The notes under the pieces: model-generated
Seen by the model: only the letters and a program-made list of their open reading frames with translations
Database searches by the model: none
Told to the model about the DNA's origin: nothing
Shown here: piece after piece, positions 40,391-52,859 of the stretch
How the letters are laid out: every line of letters begins with the position of its first letter
How positions within the stretch are numbered: the first letter of the stretch is position 1
Source of the DNA: Eonycteris spelaea
Taxonomy: Eukaryota; Chordata; Mammalia; Chiroptera; Pteropodidae
DNA: 64,000 nt
Assembly: GCA_003508835.1 (NCBI GenBank)
Contig: PUFA01000007.1
Coordinates: forward strand, 13,229,001 to 13,293,000
Direction of reading: 5' to 3'
Position numbers and translations under genes: made by a program

Positions 40391-41580
40391 TCCTGCTAGA
40401 AGGCAGCAGACATAACACCTCTGGGTGACCCTTCAGCAGCACCTGAAGCCACAGGTGTGGACTTCAGGCGGAGGGGATGGGACCGTAAGGCTGACACCTT
40501 TGCTGCCTCCAGCTTTTCCAAGTTCTGTCCACATACCGGCTAGAAGCTCTTGGCCAGCATGCCGTGGAACCGGGCAGCCAAGCCGGGCTGGACATACAGC
40601 ATCTCCCACCAGGATCTCACCGGGACAAGGGCTTCCACTTTTGAGCAGTAGCCCTCGAAGCCTGTGCAAAAATAGCTTTATAGGAACTGGGGGCCAAGAT
40701 AGTATCCGACCAGCACTTCGGGCCCCTGTCCCTCCTGAACCTGCCTGTTGGCGCAGTGCAACATACCCGACAGCCCCAGGCGGGGGTGTTTTGGGGGGAC
40801 CTTAGTAGGAATGCCTCTCCTCACAGCATCAAGGGGAGCAGTGCGGGAGGGGCTTCCTGCAGCCTTCTGCTCCCCTCATTCTCAGAAGTGTGTGGGGAGA
40901 AGAGCGAATAAAAACCAGCCAATCACAGCAACCACCGAGCGGGGCCACCTGGGCAGGACCTTCCAGGCCGCACGCTCAGCCCTCTCCTGACGCTGGCCCA
41001 CAAGGTCCGAGCTCCCTCTGCAGCTTCCTTCTGCTTGTCCTGTGCCACGTGCTCCTTGCTGTCTCTCCAGGGACCACATTTCCTTGGCCTAGTACCAATG
41101 ATCATGTTAATAGTTATAGTACCTCAAGCTCGCATTTACAGCTTTCCCACCCAGCTGCTGAGACCTAGAGGAGTTGGCCCCAAAGGCTGGGACCCGCCCA
41201 GGTCTTAGAGCTTGGGGACCAGGTCTCAGCAGCTGGCGGGAAAGCTGTCGCCTGGTACAGTGAAAGGCATCCCAGAGAGAGCTGGTACGAAACTCTGCCA
41301 AGCCACTCAGCAGCTGGGCGGCCCCCACCTTGCGTCCTCATTCGTACCATGGGGGTAATGTGAGTGCCTGCCTTGCTGATTTGCTGAGGGGCACAAGAGA
41401 AACAGAAACGCCCTTTAAAAAGAAGACCTGGCTACTTTTACATGTGTTCTCATGCCCCGTCCTCCCCGTGGGGTCTCTTAGCTCTTCTATAGCTGAGGAG
41501 CCTGAGGCACGGAGAGGCCTCTGCTCCCGAGCCAGTGCTTCCTCTGTGTTGCCTGGCTCACTACAGCAGCAGATTAGAGC

Positions 41581-41786
41581 GGCGGTCCCCAACCTTCACA
41601 GCACCAGGGACGGGTGCTCCTGTGAGAATCTAATGCCTGATGACCTGAGGTGGAGCTGAGGTGGTGATGCCAGGGCTGGGGAGCGGCTGCAAAGACAGAT
41701 GAAGCTGCACTTGCTCGCCTGCCACTCACCTTTGGTTCCTAATAGGCCGTGGACTAGTCTGCAGCCTGGGACGTGGGGACCCCTGC
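41581..41786 (+). mobile_element. Short hAT-like nonautonomous DNA transposon, copy 2
   Basis: Flanked by an exact 8-bp direct repeat, ATTAGAGC, at 41573-41580 and 41787-41794. That is the target duplication size of hAT elements. Ends GCGGTCCCCAACC and GGGGACCCCTGC are imperfect inverted repeats. Shared text with 11788-12010 includes GAGAATC, AATGCCT and GGTGGAGCTGAGG. Non-coding. Confidence 0.85.
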
Positions 41787-42477
41787 ATTAGAGCGCTTTT
41801 TGACCCTTGCAGAGCTGCCCCACTTGCTACCCTGAGTTCCCACTGTTTCTACAACTCCTTCCTCCCACCTGGGGAGGCTCTGGGGAGAAAACCCCTTATG
41901 GAGAGATACCAAGGCCCCACTGGATAGCGCACGACTCAGCAGGGAACGCCAAGATGAGTTTCCCACGAGAGGAACACACGTCTCGCTGGTTAGCAGGTTG
42001 GATGTGGTTGCACACAGCCCCCAACTAGAAGGAAGAATAATTTCTTCAAGGCAGCTGTCTGTGAGCACAGATACGAGTGGCACAGTGAATGGTGCCTTGT
42101 GGCCAAACCCACGCTGTCAAACCGAGCCCCTTGGCCCATGTGTGCAAAGCAGTGGAAGTGTCACTTAATCCCAACAGGCCCAGAAATCCCCAAAACATCA
42201 CGTCCCCAAACCACACACCTGCTGTCGCACCTTAAATCAGATGCTCTGTCTAATTCTGGTTGGGGACCTGGCACCGCCCCGCCCTCCACCCCACCACTCA
42301 TGCTCCCGACAAAGGATAGAGGGAGGAACTTTAAGAGAATAAAGGGAGGGGGAGAGAGACAGTGGACAGACACACAAGCTAAGCTCTGCCTGGAGCCCTA
42401 GCAAATTCCAGCTACTCCGTGTTCAAGGACAGAAGGTTTTCCCTTGAGCTCTGGTGAGGATGTCAGAGTAGCATAAG

Positions 42478-42625
42478 GAACACAGTCAATAATATCGTAA
42501 TAACTAGGTATGGGGTCAGAAGGGTACCAGACTTACTGGGGAGATCACCTGTATGTAAATGTCTAATCACTATGTTGTACTCCTGAAATGAATATAATAT
42601 TGTATGTCATCTGTAATTGAAAAAA
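42478..42625 (+). repeat. L1 3'-UTR end
   Basis: GTCAATAATATCGTAATAAC, TCACTATGTTGTACTCC, TGAAATGAATATAATATTG and TATGTCATCTGTAATTG, then A8. This is the L1 3' end type that I associate with laurasiatherian genomes. Confidence 0.65.
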
Positions 42626-43609
42626 AAGGATGACGAAGTGGTGGTGCCTTGGGGATATGTGGCCCAGCCTCCAGTGGCAGCTGCACTCAGGGGCCCCCAA
42701 GAAAGGCTGGCCAGGTTCTCCAAGGCCCGTGGGGCCTGGCCCGTCAGAGTGAGTCCAAGCACGGCAGGAGCCGCTTCCGCAGCCCGGAACTGGGCCGCCA
42801 GAGAGCTCAGGGTTATACGCTGGCCTGGGAGTTCTTTGGCTGTCCTGTTAATGCGCAAATGTGAAATTCTGGGATTCTTTTCTAAAGTGGTTTCGATTTC
42901 CCACAGGTCTCACTCTCACTAAATGATTCATGGGAACATGCCTTTGCTACCAATTGCTTTGTGGCACAGACTGTGGTTTTTAAATAATGAGATATCGGAA
43001 CACATACACGTGTATATGTTACTCCCCAAGCTCAGCTATTGTGGGCAGACCAGCAACTCGGGTCCCGCAGAAACCCTGATGCTTTGTTTTACAGCATCAG
43101 AGGCTGGGAACCCTCCCAGGGGGAAAGCCAGGGGACAGCCACGAAGACATCAGGGGGTCACAGCACAGCACTGACAGAGGAGCACCTCCCTGGCCTGCCC
43201 CACGGCCAGCGGCCACAGTCACAGCCACCACAGCCAAGCAGCTCCGGGCAGCGGGTCCAAAAAAGGCTCCTTGTCTTTTTTTTTTTTCCCCCAGCCACCA
43301 GGCCCAGTCTAGCACCCTCAGGGACATCACCGAACAAGCAAGCTGCTGCCTCCTACCCTACTCCAGATGTTTGCCTTGCCCTTCCTCCTTCCCTGACAAC
43401 TCCAGCAACCACAACAATTTCTCCACAAAGCAGAAACAGCTGGGGTCAGGGCCCATGCTTTGCTTCCACCTCCCTGCTAGACGCTTCTTTCAGGGACCTC
43501 AGGGCCTCCACCTGCTGCCTTCCTGGTCTGTGTCAGGCCCAGGGTGACCTGTCTTGACCCCACGAACACTGTCCATCTCCCAGAGAAATCAGACAAAGGC
43601 GATCTAATA

Positions 43610-44070
43610 CTGATGCCAGTTATAACAACAATGCTGGCAGCATTTACCAAGAATCTACTACATATGTGCACTGGGCCACTATTGCTTTATGCCTCTCACA
43701 ATGGCAGTCTGTGTAGCGGTTATGAGCAGGGCCTATGTGGCCTTGGCAAGTTACGGAATCTGTCTCTATTTACTCGCCTGCAAAATGGGGCTGCAAAGAG
43801 CAGCAAAGAGCGCTCGTCTCCTGGGAGTGTGCGCATAAAATGTGTTACCACATGCAGAAGTGCTCAGCACAGTGCCCGCCTGGCACACAGTCAACGCTTA
43901 GCAAGTCTTCAGAACCATTACTTAGTCCTTACAACTGCTTCATTACTGCCCCCATGTTGACAGCCGAGGAAAATGAGGCTGTAACCTTGCACAAAGGCCT
44001 TAAGGTTCGTAAATGCCAGTGCTGCTGTCTGTGCCCAAGCTGCCTGACTCCTAGGCCACTCATGCCGGCT
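43610..44070. repeat. Two or three MIR fragments, one nested
   Basis: Reverse MIR text at 43625-43705 (TATGTGCACTGGGCCACTA) and 43915-44070 (GAGGAAAATGAGGCTGTAAC) surrounds a plus-oriented MIR at about 43706-43905 (AGCGGTTATGAGCAGGGCC, TGGCCTTGGCAAGTTACGG). Confidence 0.55.
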
Positions 44071-45326
44071 CTCAGTTTGCCATCTGTCCGCAGGATTGCC
44101 AACGTTTTCACAATGGCGTTTTTAATAAACTGGGGTGCAGGGATCTACCTTTGCATCTTGGTTTTCTGTGACCGGCCGTGGAGGCACTGGAGACGTGAGC
44201 CTGGTGTGGGGTAGGCGTGAGGAGCACACGGTTGCTGACTCATTGCCACATAAAGACAACGAGCAGCCGGGGCACGGGGACTGGGAAGGTGTCGGCACTG
44301 TCTGTATCAGGTCCCAGATCATCGTCCAGTGTGATGGGCACAGAGCCCCTCGGGCCCCTTCCCTCTCCGGCCCTGCCGTGTGGTGGAATGTATGCAGACG
44401 GGGCTTCCTCAGCCGGAGGCAGGTCTTTCCTGCTTCCTGGACCTTCAAGCACACAAGTCTCGAGCCCATGGACAGACCCCGTCTCGGTGGCCATGTGGTG
44501 GCCTCCAGGTAAGACTGACTTGTGCCAATATATATGGTGTTTGGGGCCAACCATAAAACACTTGTCCTCTCTAGGCAGAAAAGTTTTAAAAGATAGCCCT
44601 CTGAGTAGACCAATTAGAAATGGCACAGCTGACATGGCACCCTGTGTGTTCCCCACTCGTGCCCCTTGCGGGGGCCCTTTGTGCAGTGCACAACCTGTTC
44701 TGAGCGACCCTGCCCAGGCTGGGAGAGGGCTGGGACCCTGAGAGAAAACACTGGACTGGCAGCCAGCAGGCCTGGCTCCTGGGCCTATTCAACCACTAAC
44801 CCACTAGAGACCAAATAACCTGCCAGGGACATGACGTCCTGTCTGTGAAATGAATGGATGGGGCAAAACACGCCTTGGATCTCTAACGGTGACAGCACTG
44901 TCATCAAAAGAGGTGACTGCTATGACTGACGGGAGGCTAGCTACCACTCAGTGTCTTTCGCGGACACCAGCTCACGAGATCCTCACTACCACCTTTCCAG
45001 GTCGGCGTGCGTACCTCACTTTATAGAAGAGCAACTGGATTTCAGAGAGCCCAGGGTGTGAGCACCGGAGCTGGCAAACCCGAGACAGAGGCCGCATTCG
45101 GAGCCTCAGTGACCCCTGCTGCACCAGCCCTGGGTAAGACAACCCCACTGCATTCCTGGGCCAGGCCTTCCTGCATCTGTGTTCCTAGCCACCTCGAGCC
45201 AGCCGCCTCCTCGGAGGCAGGAAGGCTATTGCTAGGGCCCTTTTCTCACCCTGTCGATCGGTCAGTCAGTCAACACTCACTGGGTAGCCTGCCCCACCAG
45301 GTGTGCAGCCCAAGGAAGGTCCCTAC

Positions 45327-45539
45327 CGCTCATTGTTCAGGGCCATTCTCGGGGGTCCAGATTGGGGTTCTCCATGGACTCCATCTGTGGACACCGCAGG
45401 AAGTAGTAGAGCGTGTGGAGGGAGTCTGGGGACCAGGTGATGGGCTGGGGCGGCTGGCGGGCCTGACGGGCAGGGCTGGAACCAGGGCACAGCGGGTGGC
45501 GGCCTTGCATGTGGTGCATGGCCCGGGAAACCAGGTCAC
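45327..45539 (-). CDS. ABTB2: ABTB2 exon 3, frameshifted as sequenced
   Basis: Two bases complete Ser 344; then [62 protein letters not shown] in frame. The plus-strand G5 run at 45351-45355 (sense CCCCC) is one base short: the sequenced frame reads PREWP and stops at TGA (plus-strand TCA 45337-45339). With the base, the frame reads PRMALNNE and two bases of Arg 415, joining exon 4. The internal proof is that the two split codons require a length of 1 mod 3 (214 nt), and the exon has 213. The acceptor is CTCCTCCAG and the donor GTAGGG. The exon covers residues about 344-415, the N-terminal half of the region before the histone-fold-like segment. Confidence 0.93.
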
Positions 45540-46074
45540 CTGGAGGAGAGGGAAGGAGAGAAAGAAAGGAAACGAAAGTCTGAGTTCACATACTTGTAGC
45601 TAAAGAATCAGCTCCCCTCCCCTCTGTAATTGCTGTTTACCCTGGAGCCAACAGGCGGAGGTGGGAACTGTCCCTGTCGCCTAGACAGACAACAGCAGCT
45701 CGGTTTCCCTTTCACTTCCAGTCTTGCCTTAATAGCTGAATGAAACACTTGGGGAACCCATGTCCTCCAGAACTTATGCTAATGTGGTTTCATTTTCAAC
45801 ACCCCGCTCTCTCCACCGCCCCACGGGCCTCTCCCCAGCTCTGTGACAAGGGACTCTCTCTGGGCCTCTTCTCCCGGCCTCTAACAACTAGAGCCAGACT
45901 GAGTGGCGACATCCCCCCCCCCGTGCAGCCTTGTGCAAAGGCTCGGGAACTTCGGCAGAGAAGCTACCTCAAGCCCCACCGCCTCAAGCAAAACGACCAC
46001 CACCGCCATCTGCTGAGTATTCAATATACGCTAGGTTCACTTCCCCAGAAATAGGATTTAACTTGACCCTTAAA

Positions 46075-46265
46075 ATGCTGGGGGCCGAGTATTATCCCCC
46101 AATTTACAGAAGAAATTGAGCCTAATCTGGTCATCAAATACTTACATGTCCCTGGTCACAGGATGGCCACAGTATTTGGAAGTTGGGTTAAGTGGCTACG
46201 GTCACGTGGCCAGTAAATGGTAGAGTCTAGATTTGAATCCAGACCTGTGACCCAGGCTGCCACCT
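46075..46265 (-). repeat. MIR SINE, reverse
   Basis: TATTATCCCCCAATTTACAG, AGTGGCTACGGTCACGTGGC, CAGTAAATGGTAGAGTC and TAGATTTGAATCCAGACC. Confidence 0.65.
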
Positions 46266-46599
46266 GGCCTCCTGAAGTCTATGTTCTCAGGGCCCCATTT
46301 CCTGTGCTGTGTTTCTGCCCAAATTAAGTATTTTCCATATCCCACCAGCCCGGGCAGGAAATGTCCCATCATTGTGTGTGAGGCCACAATGCTGAGAAAG
46401 GATGGGTGAGACAGCCCCTGGCCCCTGCAGGCCCCTCTGTGGTGCCTTTCATTCTTCTTAGGCCTGAGAACCCAAGGGGCCTCTCCCATGGGTCAGCTTC
46501 CCCACACAGGGACATGGCTGACCCCAAGGGGGAGAAATAAGCAGGTTTTAATTTGGCAAGTTAAGTGTCATCCAACATATAGCAGAACCAATTCATCAT

Positions 46600-46725
46600 A
46601 TGTTCAGTTAAACTTCACTCTGCAGTTTCTATGAGTCTGGTACTCCGTTCCATTGTATCCCTGGCAGTCTGCACAGGATCTATGGCATAACCGATGCTCA
46701 GCAAACATTTAGAGAATGAGGAAAC
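46600..46725 (+). repeat. L2 3'-end fragment
   Basis: TTGTATCCCTGGCAGTCTGC, CATAACCGATGCTCAGC and AAACATTTAGAGAATGAGG. Confidence 0.55.
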
Positions 46726-47134
46726 AACCTATGCCTTGCTTCATTTTAACAACCAGTATTGGACAGTGCTCCATTCGAGCTCATTAACTGCCCAGTTCTC
46801 CCCACGACAGCCACAGTGATGGTGTTTGGCTTCTAAGCAGGGCCAATTACACCCTTGGAATTGGAGATCTCCACTGGGAAAAAGCCCACCCCCAGGTCCT
46901 CACTCCTACCTGCACGCCTGACTCTGCTCATCCCTGTACTTATAGCCCAGCTGTATGGGTGCCCCTGGCAGGTACCCAGGGCCAAGAGATGGAGGGCAGT
47001 GAGTTACTGACAACTGGCTCCCACCTCCAAAACTCTGACTTCATTGGTCTAGGCAGGACCCGGGCATCTATACTTTGCAAAAGTTCCATCTGCGAAGCTA
47101 ATGTCCAGTCAGATCTGAGAATCACCAGGTAAAC

Positions 47135-47375
47135 GAATCAGAGCATAGATGCCAGAGTCAGGCAGGCCTGGCTCCAAAGCGGGCTCTGCTACTTCCAACT
47201 CATGTGCTTTACCCAAGTTACTTATCAGAGCCTCCGTTTCCTCATCTGTAAAATGGAAATAATTGTGTCTAACCTAAGAAGTGTGAGGATTCAGATAAAT
47301 AGTAAATATAAAGCACTCAGTGTCATGCTTGGCACAGAGTATTTGGTAAAGGTTAAATAAATATGACACCATTAT
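47135..47375 (+). repeat. MIR SINE
   Basis: GCCAGAGTCAGGCAGGCCTG, CTCTGCTACTTCCAACTC, TTTCCTCATCTGTAAAATGG and TAAAGCACTCAGTGTC. Confidence 0.75.
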
Positions 47376-48149
47376 GATGATCGTCCCATGATTATTATTC
47401 CTCTATCCCACAGGCCACTTTCCATGGTGCGCTTCCTTCTAGGACCTCTGCCTGGAGTGAAGCACTGCCCCACATTCCCCAGCTCCCAGCCCTGCCCTTG
47501 GGCTCCTGGGCGGTAGAAACTGGCACTGACGCCCCCAGGTCAGCCTGCCTTAGCACAGCTAGTTGTACAGCTAAATTGGCTGCAGTAAGTTGAAACTGGC
47601 TCTCCTTGCCATAACTTTTGGCAGGACCACAAGGAGAAGTCACAGAGCCTGTGATAGCATCAGAGAGGAGTCTTGGTGAAATACCATTTCAAAGGCAGAG
47701 AAGGTAGAAGTCATTACCATTAATTACGCTTAGGATTGTTTGATTGTTATTGGTGTAGAACCCTTTGGCAGCACCTTTCCAACTAGAATGCAGGCAAGAA
47801 AATCAAGAAAGAAATGGGAGCGCCTCCTAAGAGCTCCTTAAAGGGGCACCGGCAACAGAGATGCCTTTGGAAGATTCGGAAAAACCATGCAGCAGCGTAA
47901 GGGCAGCTGGAGATAGGGGTCTCCAGACTTCGCTCCAATCCCGGTTGTGAGTGCTGTCAATCTCTCTCAAAGACCAAAAAAAGACAGATGCCTGCAGACA
48001 ACCCCAATCAGGCATCTCAATCCTTCCACTGCTCCGCAACCCTCACTTACGGCCAATGAAAGACGCTCGGTTTGGCGAGTCTCCCAGAGTGATTTTCCTC
48101 CTTCGATTGTCTCGGCTTCGTGATAGACATGAAAAGACGGGCAACATCT

Positions 48150-48320
48150 CATCCCATCTTTACGACTACCCCCGAAGAGAGGTATTTCCATTTTATAGAC
48201 GCGGAAATAGGCTCACGTTAAGTTAAATGATTTGTCCCAGTTGCACAACCAGCAAGCTAACAAGCCAAGCCTTGGACCAGGGCCCCGCGTCCCGGCCCCA
48301 GGTTCTTGGCTATTACACCG
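48150..48320 (-). repeat. MIR SINE, reverse
   Basis: GTATTTCCATTTTATAGACG, CGGAAATAGGCTCACG, TTTGTCCCAGTTGCACAACC and AGCAAGCTAACAAGCC. Confidence 0.65.
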
Positions 48321-49417
48321 TCGGAACTTAAAAATGTGGCCTGCAAACTGGGACGGGTCTCGGCGAACTGTTTGTTACGGGCTCACAAGTTAACGTCGGA
48401 CATTAAAACATTCCCATAGCAATTGGACTGAGTGATTTTATGTCTATCTGATCTCTTTTTTTTTTTTTTTTAAAGGCTTACATTTTACATCTTTTATTTC
48501 ACTTTCCTGGGCATTCGTTTTTATTGTTTTATGAAAGTTTCAGTAGCGACAGGATGGAGGGGCAGGGTAGATAAAACCCCTGGCATCACCACAGCCAGGG
48601 CTGTGCTCCTGGTTCAGCACTGGTGGAGGAGACTCAGAGCTGCTTCTGGAACATTCTCGGATTTGAGAATCAGTTGATTCTAATCAATTGATCCTAAGCT
48701 GGGTGAAACCTCAGTCTTCAGCCCAGAAACACCCACAAGGCATGAAAAACAAGCCCTCACTGCTTGTTATCATGAGAGCTATGCGACAGGTTTCACCCTG
48801 GTCTGCCCACCCCTCGTTAGGAGTCATCACATAAAACGAGCAGTGAGCGTCTGGAATTTAGCGCTGTCTTTGAAATGAGGCCTATACCACCTGGCTGCCA
48901 TTAAAAAGAAGTGTTTTGTTTTACTTATTTCTTATTCTCTCCCATTTACATTTTCATGGGTAGAGAAGCACAGAGAAAAACACAAGTGCCCCAGCTCCCT
49001 GTGCAGCTGACCTGATACAAGAAAGGAACATCCTGACCTACCTGGCAGACTGGTCTTGGTGAGGTGCAGGGAGTTAATGCATGTTAAACCCAGGGTAAAG
49101 TTTTAGGTACATGTAGCTCAGTGCCAAGTATCACTAGCCTCATTAAGTTCTTTAGTCTCGGAGTGAAAAATTGCAATGTCGGCCTCCACCTCATCTCCTC
49201 CCTCCTTCACAGTGGGCGAGCAAAAACCCAGGTTTCAGAGCTCAGGAGTCCTGGCAACTGGTGCATGATGTAGCCTGTCCAGTTGTCTGTGAAAAGATGT
49301 TATGCAGCTGCTTCTTCCCTCTGCGCCCAGGAGTGGCTGGGCCAGGATGTGACCCACTCCTAGGTGGGATTTAGGAGGCAAACACTTAGGAGGATGACAG
49401 AGAACTCCTTCCTTCTA

Positions 49418-49456
49418 ACACACACACACACACACACAACACACACCACACACACG
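49418..49456. repeat. (AC)n microsatellite, interrupted
   Basis: About 39 bp of AC repeats interrupted by AAC and CC. Confidence 0.9.
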
Positions 49457-49474
49457 TATCAGGTACAGTCCTCA

Positions 49475-50035
49475 TCACTAGGGATACAGAACAGCAGGGG
49501 GCAAAGCAGAGAAAGCCTCTATTCTTATGAAGCTGACATTCTAGTCAGATGACAGGGATGACAAACTATTTACATGTAAATATGGGATAAATGTCAAGTG
49601 GTGATCAGTGCTTTGAAAAAATCAAAGCCATAAGAGAAGGGACAAGAAATAGAGTGGGGTGCTCATCACGCAGGGTGCTCAGGGAAGGCCTATCTGATGA
49701 GATGTCATGTGAGCAGAGACTTGAAGGAAGTGAAAGACCAACATACTTGAGTATTTGGGGGAAAGGTCACGGGCACAGAGAACAGCTAGTGCAAAGGCCC
49801 TGGGGTAGGAAGTGCTTGGCCAGGAGGCTGGGGTGGCTGGAGCACAGTGAACTAGAGAAGAATAGTAGGCGATAGGGCCATATGTTGGATCTTGGGCTAT
49901 GGTGAAGATATGGATTTTGCTGAGTGAGATGGGAGGCCGTGGGGGGATGGCGGTGATGTGGAGCAGATAAGTGACATAATCCAATTTGTGTTTTAAATGG
50001 CTCTGGTTTGGGCTGAGTTAGTAACAGTGGTAAAG
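49475..50035 (+). repeat. L2 fragment, long
   Basis: GTGCTCAGGGAAGGCCTATC, GAGATGTCATGTGAGCAG, CTAGTGCAAAGGCCCTGGGG and GCTGGGGTGGCTGGAGCAC in L2 order, about 560 bp. Confidence 0.7.
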
Positions 50036-50324
50036 GAGCAAACTAAAGTTTGGACAGCTTTAGAAAGTAGAACCAATAGGACTTTGTCTCTGGGCCGAAC
50101 AGTAAGGCCAGAATAATGACAAGCCCTTCTTTCCCCGAGGGCATTTTCTGAATGCGCCCCGTTGCCTGGCTGTGGACCACAGTGGACACAGAGGCCGCCA
50201 CGAGAAACGGCAAAGGATCAGAGTTCAGTCTTGACCTCAGCCACCCTGAATGGACTGCTGACCACATCTAGGAGCTCAGAGCTCCACACCATAAAACGTT
50301 TTGCTAAAGCGAGGCACGTCGGGA

Positions 50325-50500
50325 GTCAAGCCCCCGACTTTTACTAGCTGTGTGACTTGGGGAAATCATTTTTCATTTCTCAGCCTCAGTTTCCTCCTCA
50401 GGAAAAACTTTGCTAAATTCTTCTCAGGAATAAATGAGATCGTGTGAATAAGGCACTTCATGCCGTGCCCTGCACATAGTAAGTGCGCGTTTAAATGTTC
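50325..50500 (+). repeat. MIR SINE
   Basis: TTTTACTAGCTGTGTGACTTG, TCTCAGCCTCAGTTTCCTCC and CCTGCACATAGTAAGTGC. Confidence 0.7.
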
Positions 50501-51720
50501 AAAATGTAAGATAAAACCAAGGAGCTCTTCAGTGGTCTGAGGGCTGAGCGAGCCCCTCGCTGTTCTCAGGGCAGCAGAGTTTGCCAAACACAAGCTGTGC
50601 TTGGCCCCCAATAGCCCATTGTCAAGGAGACATTCATCATGGGTGGCAACCAAGCCACACATTGAGCCCACTTCCTGCAATGTCTGTCAAGGGGCAGGTG
50701 ACCCAGGTGGCCTGCTGCAACGCTCCCAGGAGACAGAGCTGGAGGTCCCGCTTTCTCTCCCAGCCCCATTACTGCTCTGCTCTGTGACCCTGCACCAGGC
50801 ACCTCTGCTTCCTGTCCTGGGAAGGGGAGGAAGAATGGAGGGAGAATAGGAGGAAGCTGTGTCCTGAAGAAACAGAAAGGTTTTCTTCAGCGTTCGGGGG
50901 CCAGAATACTCAAAGAAAGCAAAAAGGGAAAAGACAGAGTAGAACTGCACCTGGTTCCAAACTGTGTGCTCTAACCCTTGGCATGTGTCACCGCCCCCCA
51001 TTGGGTGGTCTTGTGACACCGTGAGGGAGAACTGAGGAGGAAGAGTGCGCGGTTTGATTTCTCAAAGACCTGTGGTAATGAGAAGGACAGAGCAGGAGAC
51101 ACAGGGCACTTCTTGCCTCCTAACAGACTCTTGTGAAGCAGCTGTCAAACGGTAACGACCTAGACCAAGGGGCTTCCCGCCGTGTTCCACAGAGCAGTGA
51201 GGTCTGGGAGACGCCCAGGGCCACTGCAGGGCTGAGGCCACCCGACCACGCCCTCCTTCAGCCGGAGTAGCTGTTTGTATCTTCCTTTTTCTATGCTGAG
51301 TTTTCAAGGGTGCTTTCTTTTAAGAAAGACTATTCACAGCCTTCTGGGCCAGACAGGTAAAATAAATAAATGACACAGGCTAGTTATCAGATAATGAATA
51401 TGTGACAATGCAGGGGACACACGCTGTCTGCTTAGCTGCTACTTAGCTCCCCCTCACACTGCCATGCAGGAGTGGGGTGCAGGGTCGCCAGACCATTTGA
51501 TTTTTTTCAAGAGAAATCACGAATCTGGATTTGTGTTTGATTAAGTCCACGTGCTGGCCAAACCATACACGTTTGTGAAACACCAGTTTGCAACCTCTGG
51601 CCTAGAAAGATGCAGCTCCCAGGGAAGGCAAGAAGCACAGAGGAGAGGAGGCCAGACCCCAGAGGACGACCTCATTCCTCTTCTCCTTTACAGCCAGCTA
51701 GACACGGATGCCACGCTTAC

Positions 51721-51867
51721 TCAGCTCAGAGATGCTTCCCACGCAGGTGGCCAGGAGGGACTGCTCCAGCGTCCGGAGCTCCAGCTGCGCGTAGGCATCC
51801 GCTCGCTCATCATGGCCCAGGGACCCGCCGTTGTAGGGACTGAAGTATGCCGGGAGGGATAGGACAC
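51721..51867 (-). CDS. ABTB2: ABTB2 exon (probably exon 2)
   Basis: First ABTB2 exon that can be placed here. Two bases complete a codon from exon 1; then [48 protein letters not shown] and one base of Ser 344 (147 nt, residues about 296-343). The sequence is the N-terminal region upstream of the histone-fold-like segment, and [14 protein letters not shown] is a recognised ABTB2 block. The acceptor is TTTCCCCCACAG and the donor GTAAGC. Counting backwards from residue 1025 leaves about 294 residues for the missing exon 1. No defect. Confidence 0.95.
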   Translation of the reverse strand: MSYPSRHTSVPTTAGPWAMMSERMPTRSWSSGRWSSPSWPPAWEASLS

Positions 51868-52124
51868 CTGTGGGGGAAACAAGGCAGACAGGTCACCTCA
51901 GGAAAGAAGCAAAGCTCCGCAGGCCGTGGCCTGCCCCCACTTCCTGGTAGAGCAGGGTCTGTGCAATCGCAAGGTCCACGTGCAGACCGCTGACTTCTTA
52001 CTGTGGACGGTGCTCTAAGGGCCAGGGTGAGGCGTGGCCGACTTGTACACATGGGGACTTACTTCCCTTTCTGGGAGCAGCACAAGGAACTGGCCTACAG
52101 ACGCCTGTGGGGCATACAAGGACT

Positions 52125-52265
52125 CGGGCACTCCTTCACGTCTTCATTCACTGAACGTTTACAGAGTGCCTCACTCGGCCCAGGCTCTGTGCTCCGTGAC
52201 ACAGAGAGATCTGGCTCTGTCTTCACGATGCTCACAGGAGGGCTGTGTCGGATGTCAGCATCTAC
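52125..52265 (+). repeat. L2 fragment
   Basis: TCTTCATTCACTGAACG, TTTACAGAGTGCCTCACTC and GGCTCTGTCTTCACGATGCTC. Confidence 0.45.
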
Positions 52266-52859
52266 CTGACTGTCTCAAGGGCAGCGTCACCCTCAGTCTT
52301 GTCCCTCTTCAAGCCACAAGAGGGACTGGGAGGAACTAAGGAGACAGAGACATCGCCTGCTCCCTCTAAGAAGGGGACGTGTCCCAGCCGCTGGCCAAGT
52401 CCAATTAGTGTTTTTCATTAGCACTTCAGCAACGGAGAAACGGGGCTGTCGGCATTAATCCCAGAGGGTGAGAGCCCGTAAATTTCTCTCACTCTCTGTG
52501 TGGCTTCTTAGAAAGCACCAGAAAAGCAAAATCAGGCTGGCTGAAAATTACATGTTGGTTCTTAAGAGCATGTGGTCACAGAGATTCCCAGCTTTTGGGA
52601 ACTGCTGTTGCTTTGATCAATGCCTCTTTGTCCACCCACCCTGAACTTTTTTTTTTTTTTTTTAAGGAAAATACCCATAGGAATTTAATCAGTCCATTTT
52701 GGGAAATCTCTTCAAATTCCTTGAGATAACTGGAGCGCCCCTGGGAGGTGGCCAATTCGAGTTAGAAGTCCCTGTGTCCCCCCGCCCCCACCCCACGTGC
52801 ACGAAATGTCACGAGGATGACAAGAGCCCGGGGTATGCAGCAGAGCGGTGACGGAAGGG

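Larger units (their letters stand above)
45540..51720 (-). other. ABTB2: ABTB2 intron 2 (6.2 kb)
   Basis: Contains several MIR and L2 fragments, an (AC)n microsatellite near 49418-49456, a C10 run at 45913-45922 and a T16-18 run near 48455. No gene is recognised. Confidence 0.75.

Noticed and set aside
45327..45539. ABTB2 as a pseudogene
   Set aside because: All 16 exons keep consensus splice sites and order, introns are present, and the thirteen intact-frame neighbours show no stop. Two isolated one-base losses fit sequencing error better.
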